From Chinchilla lanigera (lineage: Eukaryota > Chordata > Mammalia > Rodentia > Chinchillidae): DNA of 64,000 nt. Location: the NCBI RefSeq assembly GCF_000276665.1, contig NW_004955438.1, positions 9,721,509 through 9,785,508 of the forward strand. The letters are read 5' to 3'. Below the pieces are notes generated by a model. That model was not told where the DNA came from and searched no databases. It worked only from the letters and a program-made list of their open reading frames with translations. This document shows positions 24,000 to 35,083 of the stretch, in pieces. Position numbers and translations under genes: made by a program. Numbering within the stretch: the stretch's first letter is position 1; each line of letters begins with the position of its first letter.

Positions 24000-24305
24000 A
24001 CCGGATTTTTATTTCTCCTTTATTAATATATGTTTGCAATATAGAATAAACAGACATCATGGGAAGCTGGAACACATAAACATGGCATCTTGATCCTGTT
24101 TGCTTTTCCTGCCCATCACTTTCCTCCTGTCTCCCCATTCCCAGATCCCACCCCAACCCCACAAAGCCTATCTCCCTGTCTCCTGTCATCTATTTTTATT
24201 TTGTTCTTTAAATTATTTATACTCTGAGTTTCTCATATAAGAGAAACTATGTAATATTTAACCCTGTGCATCTGATTTATTCTCCTTAACACTGTGATCT
24301 CAAGA
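24000..24305 (-). mobile_element. L1 3' UTR piece, reverse orientation
   Basis: Its reverse complement shows 'aaatattacatagtttctct', then a G-rich purine tract with 'ggagacagggagatagg' and 'ggggttggggtggga', and a terminal AATAAA-like signal. This matches the layout of the L1 3' end at 39055-39372 ('taaatatcacatggcttctc', 'gagatagggagatagact', 'gagggttggggactagg'). Confidence 0.5.
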
Positions 24306-24309
24306 TGTA

Positions 24310-24562
24310 TCTATTAATTTGAAGACAACAATATGCAGCATAACAACCACTGTTGAATTCCTATCATATTGTTTGGTGAAACTCTGTATTGTTTATATTT
24401 TTTTGTTTTTATTTTCTGTCCTCTTTAATGGTTTGATTAATCTTGCATTCTTCTGGTAATTGGACAAACATCGATAAAGATAAAAAATATGTAAATAACA
24501 ACCACTGCTAATCCCTCATTTTGTTCTGAAACCCTGTATCATTCTTAGAGCTTTTGCTTTGT
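24310..24562 (+). mobile_element. two tandem L1 3' termini
   Basis: Two successive copies of the last ~110 bp of the L1 3' UTR. One runs through 'ataacaaccactgttgaatt' and 'cctatcatattgt'. The next runs through 'gattaatcttgcattcttct' and 'aacaaccactgctaatccct'. Both match the terminal parts at 3030-3170 and 57930-58130 ('caaccattgttaatttcct'). Confidence 0.65.
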
Positions 24563-25769
24563 TTTGTTTTTGTCTATATTGTTGGCATTTTCCTACTGTT
24601 CTTTTTTTAAATTATCTTTTAAAGGGATTTAAAAAGATATAGCTATTTGTGGAGAGAAGTTATAGAACTTTTGTTATTTCTATGAAAACATGAGATCTGG
24701 ATTTCCCTCTGAGGACGTTCTTAAATTATAAATTCAATTTATTTAATATACAGACATACAAGTTATCTCATTCATTTTAAGGAAGGTTTACTTAAGTTTT
24801 TCATAAAATTCATCCATTTTATTTAATTTGACAAAAATATGTTACAAAACATAAACATTGTTATTTCTTGTATGTCTATGTAAATATAGATTTTAGGTAT
24901 TTATTATTTCCTTCTGATACTTGTAATTTGTTTTTTCTCTTGTTCTTTTTTCATTAATCTTTCCAGTTTCAGTGTTCTTTCAAAGAAATTGCTTTTTGAT
25001 TATTTTGTTTTTTTCTATTTCATTTATTTCTGTTCTTTTTATTATTTGCTCCCATCTACTTGCTTTTAATTATTTTACTCTATTTATTAACTTATTCATA
25101 ACTTTTTGGAATTCTTTTTGTGACAACGTACATTACTGAGTTTGAAATTTACCTTCTGTCTAATATATACTTACAAATTTCCACCACAACACTGTGTTAG
25201 TAGTGACCCAAATATTTTGCTATTTGACAATTTAATTCTCATTTATTTTTATATCCCTTGAGACTTTGTCTTCAACAGAATACAGTGTTGAAAGATTTGG
25301 AAATTCTTCTTGTGTTTCTATAAACTGATTTCAACTTTGGTTTCATTGTAATTAAGAACATAGACAATATGATTTAAATTATTTTCAGTATAATGAGTCT
25401 TGTTTAATAACTCAGGATGTGATAGATCTTGTTAGAAATCTTACTCAATTTTAAAAGAAGGCTTATTTTGTTGTTTTTTTTGGAGTGTTCTCTAAATGAT
25501 TTTTCATCCTGTTCATTAGTGATGGTGCCTTCATATCCTTCCTGATATTTTTCTCCAGATGTTTATCAATTTTCAAGGCATGGGATACAATATCTAAACA
25601 TATTGGAGGATATGTCTATTTCTCTTTTCATTTTTATTAGCTTTTGTTTCACATATTTGCAGCTCTGCTATTTGGTGCATAAATATTTAAGATGACTGTT
25701 ATTTCTTAGTGTACTGTCTCTTTCATTATAAAATGTACTTATGTATGCCTTGTTTTATTTTTTCTCCTT

Positions 25770-25886
25770 TTTTAGGTATTGAAAAATATATAGAGTAATA
25801 TATGGACTATATATGTAAATATATCATGTTATATAACATGATATATAGTAAAATGTATGATATGTAATATATATGTATATATTCAT
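25770..25886. repeat. TA-rich simple sequence with perfect palindrome
   Basis: AT/ATG-rich run containing a perfect 24-bp inverted repeat at 25821-25844, each arm being 'atatcatgttat' or its complement. Confidence 0.85.
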
Positions 25887-25887
25887 A

Positions 25888-25960
25888 TTTTTTACTGTGC
25901 TCTGGATGAAACCCAGGACTTCAAACTTAATAGGCAAGTGCTGCACCCCAAGCCCTCATA
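25888..25960 (-). mobile_element. old ID SINE, tail-less
   Basis: Plus strand 'ctggatgaaacccaggactt' then 'taggcaagtgctgcacccca' and 'agccctca' is the reverse complement of a diverged ID (B box, anticodon-arm region, A-box end). Lies within the reverse-strand L1. Confidence 0.62.
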
Positions 25961-26894
25961 CTTTTATTCTCAGTCTGCCTATACTAGAATAACTGAGTTA
26001 TTCTGCTAAATTGTCCTTTCTAATATTTGTGTTTTAAATGAAGCATTTTTGATTATTTGCATCCCATACCATTACTAATATTAGGGGTTAAGCCTGTGTT
26101 TTATAGCTTAATTTTTGTTTGGCTTGTCTGTTTTTCATTTCCCTAGTATTTCTTTAATTTCTACTTATAGATTACCTTCACCTATTTAGAAATTAATTTC
26201 AATTTTTATAATATATTTGTTTATCATTGCTTTTATTTTTGTACATACAGCTCTTTTTAGTGTTTGTGCTAATTCATAACACACATATAACCTCACAGTC
26301 TTCCAGAGTTTTCATTTTACTACAGTGAAGGACAGAAACCTTATCTCCTTTTACAATTCTGTACCTTTCCTCATTTAGAACACAATATTTTACATGTATA
26401 TATCTGCTTTGAATGACTCAAAAGAAATTGGAAAGATTATTATATTTATCTGTATATCTCACTTACTATGTTTTGTTCCACTGTTTCTATGTTCTTTTGT
26501 ATTGTTTTCTTTCTGCTTTAAAAACTTACTAAGCAAGGAGAGTCCTTCAGGGTAAGTCAATTGCCAATAAATCTTTCCATCTTCCTTTTTCTAGAATGTC
26601 TCATTTTGTACTTTTCTGTGCATAGCTTCTCTGAATAGAGTCTTGGTAGGTATGTTCTTTTGATACTTTAACAGCATTTTGTCACTTCCTTCTATTGTCC
26701 AAGACCTCTGTTGAGAAATCTGAGGTTGTTTTCATTGCGTTTCTACTCTAGGTGATGTTTACTTGTCTCTCACTGCTTTCAGGATATTTTATCTTTTGTT
26801 TTTGGATGTTTAACTAATACGTGTCTCAGTGGGTATTTCTTTCACTTAATTCTTTTATGAAGTCACTTATTGAATTCTTCATTTTTCTGTTACT

Positions 26895-27335
26895 GAAACA
26901 AATAGTTGATATGCCCAGTTTAAAGGAGAAAAGGTTTGTTCTGACTCACTATTTCAGAGACTTTAATCCGTGGCCATTCACACCAAGGCACAAGCATCAT
27001 GGCAGGACGGTGTGATGGAAGAAAGCTGCTCACTCCTTGGCCTTGGAGAGCTGAGTGTCAGAGATGACCAGAGAGAGTGGAATGGAGCTGTTACAAGAAC
27101 ACCCCCTTCCAGGTTATCCTTCCAGAGAATTCCTTTCCCTAACCAGGCCCCTCCACCCCACAGCTTACTCTGCTGTGAACCCATCAGTAGATTAATCCAC
27201 GAGGAAAGTGAGCATCTCATGACCCAGTTAGCTCTATAGACCCCACCTCTGAACACTGCTGCATTGTCAATCAACCCCTCAGTGCATGAATCTCTGGGGA
27301 CAATTCATCTCAATTACCATTCTTAGTGAAAAGCC
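26895..27335 (-). mobile_element. MaLR-type LTR
   Basis: Opens with 'tactgaaacaaatagttgat' and 'ggagaaaaggtttgttctga', then 'catggcaggacggtgtgatg', 'ctcatgacccagttagctct' and 'accccacctctgaacactgc', ending near 'cagtgcatgaatctctgggg'. The order matches reversed MaLR LTRs elsewhere in the window. It interrupts or abuts the 5' side of the L1. Confidence 0.6.
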
Positions 27336-27341
27336 CAGACT

Positions 27342-27438
27342 CTTTTTTTTTTTTTTTTTTTTTGTACCAGGAATTGAACTCAAAACATTGCACTTGCCAG
27401 GGAGGAACTTGTGCCACTGAACTATATCGCCAGTCCAG
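27342..27438 (-). mobile_element. ID SINE with long poly-A tail
   Basis: Plus strand has about 22 T, then 'gtaccaggaattgaactcaa', 'cacttgccagggaggaactt' and 'actgaactatatcgccagtc'. Target repeats are weak ('gcccagact' against 'gtccagtat'). Confidence 0.85.
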
Positions 27439-28448
27439 TATTTTTGTTTTTATCCTGGCCCCTACCATATATAGTTAGGCAATTAATTTTGTTAACTCAG
27501 TTACATTTGCAAGAGAGTATTTTTTAAGGTTTTCTGAACTCTGGATTACCAGGTATGAAAAAGTTGAGCCCCTTAACCCAAAATAGAGGGTTATAATTAC
27601 TGATCAAGAAGTTAGAAGATGGTCTTCAAAGACTAAGCACATCCAGATGAAGTTCTATATTAATATTTTTCATTTCCTAACAAAAATCAAGATAACAATT
27701 GTTCACCTTACCAATCAAAATTCTCTGTACAATTATTTTCACACTTTGAAACAGGAACGAACAATATACCAGAGTGTCTGAGAAAATTCTCAGTCAAGAA
27801 ATCATAAGCCAACATAAAAGGACAGCCCTCTGCTGTCAAATGCAACTCATCAAATAGCTCCTTCCAACTACAACCCTTGGCATTCCAGACACTCGATTGC
27901 CTGGAAATTTTATCATTTCAGTGCGGGAAGTTGCACAGGTTTAAATCAATTAATTCATGCAATCATTTGTCAACTCCGCTGTCAGATCAATAAACAAGTT
28001 AGTTTGCTTATTTAATTTTTAAAAATGTTTTCTGCTTTTTATTGTTTTCATTTAGGAACTCAGCAGAAGATCCAACAAACACCATATACAGCCCGGGCTC
28101 AGTCTTGTTCTCATGGATTATTGGGCAGTAATTTAGTCTTTCTATCCATAGCTGGCTCCATAAAATTTACTCCATAAAGTTTGTGATAAATATGCATTCT
28201 CATTTATCTTCCAAAATAAACATATCTCCTATAAAATATTTCTCAGGATGGCAGAATTATTTTCACGAAGAATTATCCCAGCAATCCATGCTTTTATATT
28301 CAGCATCTATGAATGAGAAACTGCCTTTGACTATATTCTGCAAGAATTACGTTTCCATAATGGAACAGATCAGTTAGGAAATAGATGAAGGTTTATTATT
28401 TCATCGTGTAATTCCCTATATTCAATTGGCTTTCATACTTACTGTGAT
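27439..28448. other. unrecognised DNA
   Basis: No gene or repeat recognised in about 1 kb. Confidence 0.5.
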
Positions 28449-28825
28449 AGGCTAACTTGTGTATCCCAAATGTATATGCTGAAGACTCAAGACCCGCAGT
28501 GACTGCATTGGAATGGAAGATCTTCAGGGAGTTATGGAAGGTTAAGTGCCTGGCAGTGAGGGACTGATCTCTCATCTGGTAAGACTGGTGTTCTTAGGAG
28601 AAGATAAAAAGACACCAACAATCTCTCTCTTCATGAATGTTTAAAGAGATCATGTGAGGAAACAGTGAGAAAGCAGCCTCTGCTGGCCAGGAGGAATGGG
28701 AAGGAAACCTTTATCAACAACTGTGTTGCTGGTACCTTGAGCTTAGACTTCTATCCTCTAGAATTCTAAGAACTGTGCAAGCTACCTAGTGTGCAACATG
28801 TTGTTATAGCAGCATGGGCTTCCTT
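28449..28825 (+). mobile_element. MLT1-type MaLR LTR
   Basis: In order: 'gtgtatcccaaatgtatatg', 'tgaagactcaagaccc', 'agactggtgttcttaggaga', 'gatcatgtgaggaaacagtg', 'taccttgagcttagacttct', 'tctagaattctaagaactgt' and 'ttgttatagcagcatgg'. These follow the MLT1 blocks 'ctggtgtccttataagaag', 'catgtgaggacac', 'ccttgatcttggacttcc' and 'tgttatagcagcc'. Nearly complete solo LTR. Confidence 0.77.
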
Positions 28826-28945
28826 ATTTCTTTTTCTTTAGTATCTCAGATGTTGCCTCTTATTTGATACATGATAGGTCCTCAATAAGTACTTTCTGAA
28901 TTTGTTGACAACATAGAATGCAGTCTTTTCTAGACATTTTATTTT

Positions 28946-29044
28946 TTTTTTTTTTTTTGGTTTTTCTCTGGTACCGGGAACCGAACTCACAACCTTGCAC
29001 TTGCCAGGCAGGCGCTTTTGCCGCTGAGCTAAATCCCCAGCCCA
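28946..29044 (-). mobile_element. ID SINE with perfect 17-bp target-site duplication
   Basis: Plus strand: poly-T, 'ctggtaccgggaaccgaact', 'cttgccaggcaggcgctttt', 'gctgagctaaatccccagcc'. Direct repeats 'tctagacattttatttt' lie at 28929-28945 and 29045-29061. Near-consensus body, hence recent. Confidence 0.97.
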
Positions 29045-29375
29045 TCTAGACATTTTATTTTGCTGGTTTTAGGCTGCTTGTTCCAGGAAAAAAAACAAAA
29101 ACCAAAAAAACAGCGCCATGTTCCTTAGGGCTAACTTCACTTACAAAAGAGAAAGGCATCTAATGAAATTGACTAAGGTGAAAGAAAAGCTGTAAGCTTT
29201 GCAAATTGAGGCAGATTTGCTTTCAGATGATCAACGATGTTGACTTTGCCTGTTTCTCACCAAGTTTTAGCCATGATCTTCCTTCTTATTGAATTTGTTC
29301 TCTAGTGTGTGCTCAAGGGAAAATGATTATTAGTATAACTCCATATTTATTTCCTTACAAAATGATACTAAAATG

Positions 29376-29481
29376 GGGGCTGGGGATTTAGCTCACCAGC
29401 AAAGCACCTGCTTGGCAAGTGCAAAGTTGTAAGTTTGATTCCTCGTACCGGAAGAAAAACAAACAAACAAAACAAACAAAC
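29376..29481 (+). mobile_element. ID SINE with perfect 17-bp target-site duplication
   Basis: 'gggctggggatttagctcac', 'ctgcttggcaagtgcaaagt', 'gtttgattcctcgtaccgga' and an (AAAC)n tail. Direct repeats 'aaaatgatactaaaatg' at 29359-29375 and 29482-29498. Confidence 0.97.
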
Positions 29482-29811
29482 AAAATGATACTAAAATGAA
29501 CATTTATTCCAAAGATAAGAAAAGCAAACTCCTTGGAAATTCTGGATCCAGAGCCTGTGTTCCTAAGGAGTCCTCCATGCTGTATTTTTCTCATTTGCAT
29601 ATCTATCACTTCCTTATAAGTTCCAGGTTTAAAAAAAATGTCTGACCATTACTTATTCGGCTTGAGTCACACGTCATTCTTAAGCCAATCTCTCTCGCTG
29701 CAAGGATGGAGCTTCTTGATTCACTAACTCTCAGCTGATGAGCCAATGATAGATTAAATCTCACCACAAACATTGATAATGCAAGAGTGAGTTATCCAAA
29801 GATAAACAAGA

Positions 29812-29836
29812 TGTGTGTGTGTGTGTGTGTGTGTGT
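29812..29836 (+). repeat. (TG)n microsatellite
   Basis: Twelve uninterrupted TG units plus one base. Confidence 0.98.
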
Positions 29837-29892
29837 TCTATGTATTACTGAAGATGGAATCCACATCTTCACAACTATATTCCCACCGCTTC

Positions 29893-30018
29893 ATTATTTC
29901 TTTTGAAACAGAGTCACACTAACTCTAACTTGCTTAGGCTGGGCTCAAACTTCCAGTTCTCCCAAATCAGCCTCCAGGAATGTTGGGATTACAGACATAT
30001 GACACCATATCCAGCTAA
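29893..30018 (-). mobile_element. B1 SINE, diverged
   Basis: Plus strand 'ttttgaaacagagtcacact', 'gcttaggctgggctcaaact', 'gaatgttgggattacagaca' and 'gacaccatatccagct' follow the reverse complement of B1. Older than the copy at 18777. Confidence 0.8.
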
Positions 30019-31631
30019 CATTTGATTATTTAAAGAAAAAGAAAAAGGTTTTAGAGAAAGAAAAACAATGACCTTCTACTGCACCTTTAATTCTGCTTGT
30101 TGTTTCATTCCCACAGAGATGCATATAGTTAAGAATAAAGTGGAAAGTCACATTGAATTATTTTCAACTTATGTGGCATTTTTTATTACTAGTGTAAAAA
30201 GAGCATTCTCATCAAACATGAGTAGTTTGCAGATTATATTTGGAACAAAATAGCACTCTACATACCATTGCTTATACAATCTGGGCAACATGCAAATTAT
30301 TTTTCTTTTTCTTTGCTTTCTTTGGCTTGTTTTTCAGACTATTTCAAATAACAAGAAATGCAGATTTGCTTAAAGTAAATGTGCCAATTATAAAGTAATA
30401 ATAGATGATCAAAACTGCTTCAGAGGAAATGTATATTCATATATACATATGTCTATGTACATACATGCACACATACAATTAAAAGAACAGTACATTAATA
30501 AAAGAGACCACTGGAATGACATAGTCTTTATATCCATCTCATCCTGAAATGATTGAATAGACATCATTTTTTACAATGAGTATTGTCTATTTATTGAGCT
30601 CTGAATCTGCTAAACACATTTAAGATGCAGAAATATATTATTAAAAACACAATAATGATAATTCCCTGCAATTCAGTAAAGATATTTTTTAAGTTTCCTA
30701 AGTAGAAAGATACGCATCTCATAAAATAAGTTCATAGAGAAAATAGCAGACTTTTCAGCTTCCAGGGTGTAACTTAATAACCAAAGCAGAACTACTGCAA
30801 TGTTTGGTTGAGGGAGATGAGTCTGGAGAGAATGTGCATTAGAAAGAACATAATGAGACCAAGGGCTGCAGACTTCAGTGTGCTCCCAAAGCTGAATTAA
30901 CTCCATGGGTGACCCAATTTTGTCAACGATATGTCAGAGTCATAAATCCCTAAGTCAAGAGATGGAGTTTCTCTGAGAAAAGAAATACATAGATTCACTG
31001 AATCTAAGAAACCTGGTTCAGCATTCAATTCAAGCCCATCATCTTTTTTTCTTTTCTGTCTCATAATACATCATCCTTCCAAGTCAGTGGTCTATCTCTT
31101 TAAAATTCTGCAGAGTTGACTTATGCACGACGGACAGAAGCTAAAAGCTGAGGTCCTTTCCTGCATCCTAGTAGATTCTGCTACATTATGCAAGAGTTTG
31201 TCCAATTTGACATGTGACAGTAACAGGGCTGGGAAACAAGGTGCAGCAGAACAGCAACAGACAAGTAACGAAACAAACAAACAATGAAACAAACAAGAAG
31301 AGTGTGCTAGAGATAGCCAGGTAAAGTGTTTATTGCTTAGGTAGACAGGGTAATGCCAAATCTACAGCACATCCAGATTACAGGGCTGGGGAAGAGGATG
31401 TCAGTCTCTTGCAGATGGGAAACAATCTGAAAAGAAATGCAATATGAAAGATCAGATAGGTATCAAAATTTTGTAGATTCTTGTGTTGAAGGAAGGGATT
31501 CCACAAAAGATATTTTGTTGAAATTAATGTGAGTACTTTATATGACTTACTGGATTTCTGGGTGAGAAGATGTAGCAGACATACTAGTCCATAGTTTTCC
31601 TGCAAAGGGATCAAGTAGAAATTCTGGATAT
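30019..31631. other. unrecognised AT-rich DNA
   Basis: No gene supported. A weak TATA/CATA run lies near 30430-30475. Confidence 0.5.
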
Positions 31632-31985
31632 TGTTATAGTGGATCTTAAATGTTCTCCAAATTAGGTGCTGGTGGCTCTGAGAGGGCTCCTGGGAGGGAC
31701 TCTTTTAGGTATGTGTGCTCATAACCTTGACGTGCACTGAGGATAGAAGGCCTCTTCTTTCTCATTTTCTCTCTGACTTATTATAAGAGCATGATTTGCC
31801 CCATACTCCCCAACGTTTCCATCTGGCACCCCCACCAGGTGTCCAAAGCAAATAGGTTTGTTCCGGGGCAATGGAACCTCCAAAACGATAAGAGAAAATA
31901 TCTTTTTCTCCTCATAAATTAGTTACATGGGAGATTTTATTGCAGTGATGAAAAGCAGACTAACCCATGTATACTGATGAAATAT
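31632..31985 (+). mobile_element. ERVL-MaLR-like LTR
   Basis: Starts 'gtggatcttaaatgttctcc', runs through 'gagcatgatttgccccatac' and 'aggtgtccaaagcaaatagg', and ends 'attgcagtgatgaaaagcag' then 'actaaccca'. This is the layout of a widespread mammalian LTR whose end reads 'gtcacagtaacggaaagctgactaacaca'. Confidence 0.65.
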
Positions 31986-32749
31986 AAATAAGGACATATG
32001 AAAGGTAAAGAAAAAAAAAAGCAGACTAGCCAGAGGCCTCAGAATTCAAAGAAGGATATGAGAGTGAATTTCTTTTTAGCATTATAATTCCAAGACTTGG
32101 AGTTCACACAATTGGCATTTATGTAAAGTTAATAATTGTGAACAAAACAACCTTAAGAAGAACTAACTCTCCTTAATGAAAGGATTGAGAGAGACAAGGC
32201 ATAAATGTCTTCTATATTAAATGCTCTGATGTAGCCACACACAACAGAAAAGGAAATTCTCTAGCCCCTGCCATCTTTCATTCCACCAAAGATCCAAGCA
32301 TGCTATACTTGCAGCTACCTTAGTTGTAACTTGGTGTCTCAACTTTCTTATGAGGTGATGTCACAAAAGCCCAAACAGGAAACCGTAAATCTGACACCCA
32401 ACACATGGGACTGAGGCCCCAGCCCTCTGCAGTGTTAGTCAAAAATATTTGAGACATCTCTAGCAGTATACAAAAGTTCCTCACTGAGTCAGTGGATTGG
32501 TACAGGTGAAGGCTTGCAGAGTTAGGATTTGTACATTTGCCATTGGTAAGGACGACACTCACGTATGTAGTCGGGGAGGTTGTATGGTGAGCAGTAATGA
32601 ATCACACCACCTCTCCTAGCCAGGGGTTCTCAGTGAGGACCAGTGGGATCCTTAGTCACCAGTACTCCTGAACAAAGTGACAATGGTGGGGACATGGGAC
32701 TTCTAACTTAATTTGGCAGTAGGAAGACCAGGCTTCCTTTACTGGGCCT

Positions 32750-34520
32750 AATACTGTCAGAAAAAGCCAATTACAATGGAAGTCTTAAGTAGGATTCAGT
32801 ATTGCAAGATATTATACAAAAATGTCCAGATTTCAGTGGAAAATTACTAGTTATATCGACAAGCAGAAAGATCTCAAATTGCACATAAAGACTTGATTCT
32901 CAAACTGAATCAAGAAACAACTAATATGAAGTGACTAAAATTACAGAATTACATGAAGTTCTTTTAAAGTTGTCATCATAAAAGTCTCCAAATCTGTAAT
33001 CACAACCACACTTAAGTTTGCGAAATAGAAATCCTAGATGAGATAGAGAAGAAATGAGTCACCACCTTTCCCTTCTCCCTCCTACAAGCTGAAGTTCTGA
33101 TCCGACTACCTGTCTTGCCCTCCCTCTTTCTGTCCGTACCTCCCCAAGGGTAGGGACAGGCCCCAAGGTCTTCCCATCCTCTCTGGAATTACTTCAGCGG
33201 TGCTATCAAGGCCACGCTGATAGGAGCTGAGCCTGGCTGACACCCATGGTGTCCCTTCCCTCCTTCACATGCTGCTGCAGTTCTCTGAGGATCAACTAGA
33301 AAACTCTGCCTGACAGAAAAAGATGGGAGAGACTGAGACCTATTGCAGATATCTTCAAGTTCCCAAGCCCAGTGTTCCACAGTCACCATGGCCAGCTCCC
33401 GTACAGGATCCTTAAGGACATTACGGCCACGATTTCCGGCTGCCCTTTCAGAGGAAAGGCTGGAGCTGTCAGCCACACAGCCCCTTCTCCTGAGGGTTGG
33501 CAGAGCTCACTCTGTAACAGCTGTGGCTCTTTTAGTTGCCCCACTGTCACTCAGAGACAGTTGCCCTACTGCAGCAATGTCAAAGACTTATCCCAAGGGA
33601 CCTTACCTGATAATGAACCCTTGAAACCTCCAGTTGAGCCTGACACTTTTCTCACCCCTCTGAAAGTCCTCAAATAGATCAGAGAAAATAGGAAACCTGG
33701 CAGCTCCTGCTCTGTGTAGTACACTGTGCTCCCTCAAGCTGTTTGGGTCCTTCCTATGTTGCACCACAGATTTCAATGAAATCTCACTGCAGCGGTCCTA
33801 CTGTCTGCTCAGCTCATGATTCTTGCCTCTGATTGTGTGGGCTGAGAGGGTTGCAGTAAAAGAGCTGTAAGGAGCTGGTAACACTAGGGTCTACCGGCCC
33901 CGAGGAGTTCCAGAGGCTGATGGTTGCCAACACGGGCAATCAGTGGAGACTGGTGAGCAGAGACCAGCAGCAGAGACCAGCAGTGATTGACGGGTGGCAA
34001 ATAGCAGCAGTCAACAAAGCCTGACTTTGCGCTGCGGTGATGTGTGGAGACCCCTAGTGAAGCAGTAGAAGCTGCTGGAAGAGCTCCAGAAAGCTACCAC
34101 GGCTGAGGGGCTCGTAAGGGAGGCAAGGAGCTTCCAAGAGCTGTAACATTAAGAGATACTACACCAACAGCCAAGAGCCACTGACACCCAGAGCGCAGAG
34201 CTGCTAGCAGTAAGAGAAGCCACGCTGCTGTTTATGGTTGTCATAAGTGGAGCAATATGATTGGCGACTGATTGGTGACATAAGCAGATAATAATATAGA
34301 TACAGAACCAATGCAAAATTTTAGATGGAAAAATCTAAAAATAGGAAATGAAAACAAGACTATCAGTGAAGGTGCTAACCGAAGAATGAATGAAATGGAG
34401 TAAAGGATCAGCGAAATCAAAGAGAGGAGAAATTACTACATTTGAATAACAAAGTGAAAATAAATTGAAAAAAATCTCAAGGAGCTAAGGGTTTAATAAA
34501 AGTAAATATTCATGCTATCA
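32750..34520 (+). mobile_element. L1/HAL1-like 5' region, split by a 1.2 kb insert
   Basis: The left part (32750-33054) contains 'acaaaaatgtccagatttca', 'agcagaaagatctcaaattg' and 'aaagttgtcatcataaaagt', matching the start of HAL1/L1 ORF1-type sequence. The right part (34281-34520) contains 'cagaaccaatgcaaaatttt', 'gaatgaatgaaatgg' and 'ttgaaaaaaatctcaaggag', matching the continuation. Both have stops. Sequence at 32390-32750 may be the 5' UTR of the same element but is not certain. The break at 33055-34280 is annotated separately. Confidence 0.55.
33055..34280. other. GC-richer 1.2 kb insert, candidate solo LTR
   Basis: Visibly richer in G and C than its flanks and bounded by 'tgagtcacc' and 'ggtgaca', giving imperfect inverted ends (gtcacc/ggtgac) and TG...CA termini. 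Two motifs 'agagctgtaa' (33859 and 34138) resemble the repeated segment near the 3' end of some class I ERV LTRs. No AATAAA was seen and no clean target repeat. Open frames at 33189-33677 exist on both strands but show no known domain. It could also be another kind of insertion. Confidence 0.4.
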
Positions 34521-34934
34521 AATTCTTTGGAGGGGGGATGTAAATAAAAAGGAAAAGCTGCTTTCAAAAAACTATAGCTTCTAAAATTTAGTAGAAAATA
34601 TAACCCTTCTTTCTAAAATTCTGTCTCTACTTTCAATAATTAGTTCAAAGTTATCCCTTCGAACACCTTCATTCCTCCAGCATCCACCTGTTCGATGCCC
34701 TTTGGCAAATGAACATATTAAAGCAGTTACACAAATAAAGTGTGAATATATCTATTCATTTAATATGTAATATGCATTTATTCAATAGATACTTATTAAG
34801 AGCTTCTATAATTTAGAATGCAAAACAATAACCTACTAAAAGCAGAAATTGTAGAATTCATCTATTGCCCTTGCCCACTCTACTTACCATAAATTCTAGC
34901 CCATAATATGCTAGTCATTAAAATCTACTTGAAC
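34521..34934. other. unrecognised AT-rich DNA
   Basis: Nothing supported; a line near 34770 ('tattcaatagatacttatta') recalls common MIR/L2-like tails but is too short. Confidence 0.45.
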
Positions 34935-35083
34935 CCTGGTGTGGTAGATCATACCTGTATTCCCAGCACTCAGTAGGCTGAAACAGGAAGAGTACCATGA
35001 GTTTGAGGTCAGTGTGGCCTATGCAGTGAGTTCAAGGCCAGTCTTAACCATATAGCTAGATCTTATCTTTAAACTGAAGAACA
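34935..35083 (+). mobile_element. B1 SINE with internal duplication
   Basis: 'ccctggtgtggtagatcata', 'tgtattcccagcactcagta', 'gtttgaggtcagtgtggcct', repeated as 'gttcaaggccagtcttaacc', ending near 'agctagatcttatctttaaa'. Confidence 0.9.

Larger units (their letters stand above)
22255..26893 (-). mobile_element. long reverse-strand L1 LINE, broken by later insertions
   Basis: Plus strand is antisense to L1. Near 22600-22640 'gtgtatagggtatcaatagt' and the 'tgctgctgagaatatttt' block match the ORF2 3' end. After the LTR at 22714-23108, 'gcatgaataaaggtcctata' resumes in register. At 23310-23470 lies the antisense of the reverse-transcriptase region around the FADD motif ('atttgcaaatagaca' near 23402). 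Blocks at 24940-25100 and 26690-26880 ('tgttgagaaatctgaggttg', 'actgctttcaggatatttta', 'tacgtgtctcagtgggtatt') belong to upstream ORF2 sequence. Stops and indels are frequent, so it is dead. Other pieces sit inside it at 22714-23108, about 24000-24562 and 25888-25960. Confidence 0.8.

Noticed and set aside
33189..33677. Three overlapping frames in GC-richer DNA as a possible exon or promoter island
   Set aside because: No domain, frames open on both strands, and the block looks like an insertion into an L1/HAL1-like element.
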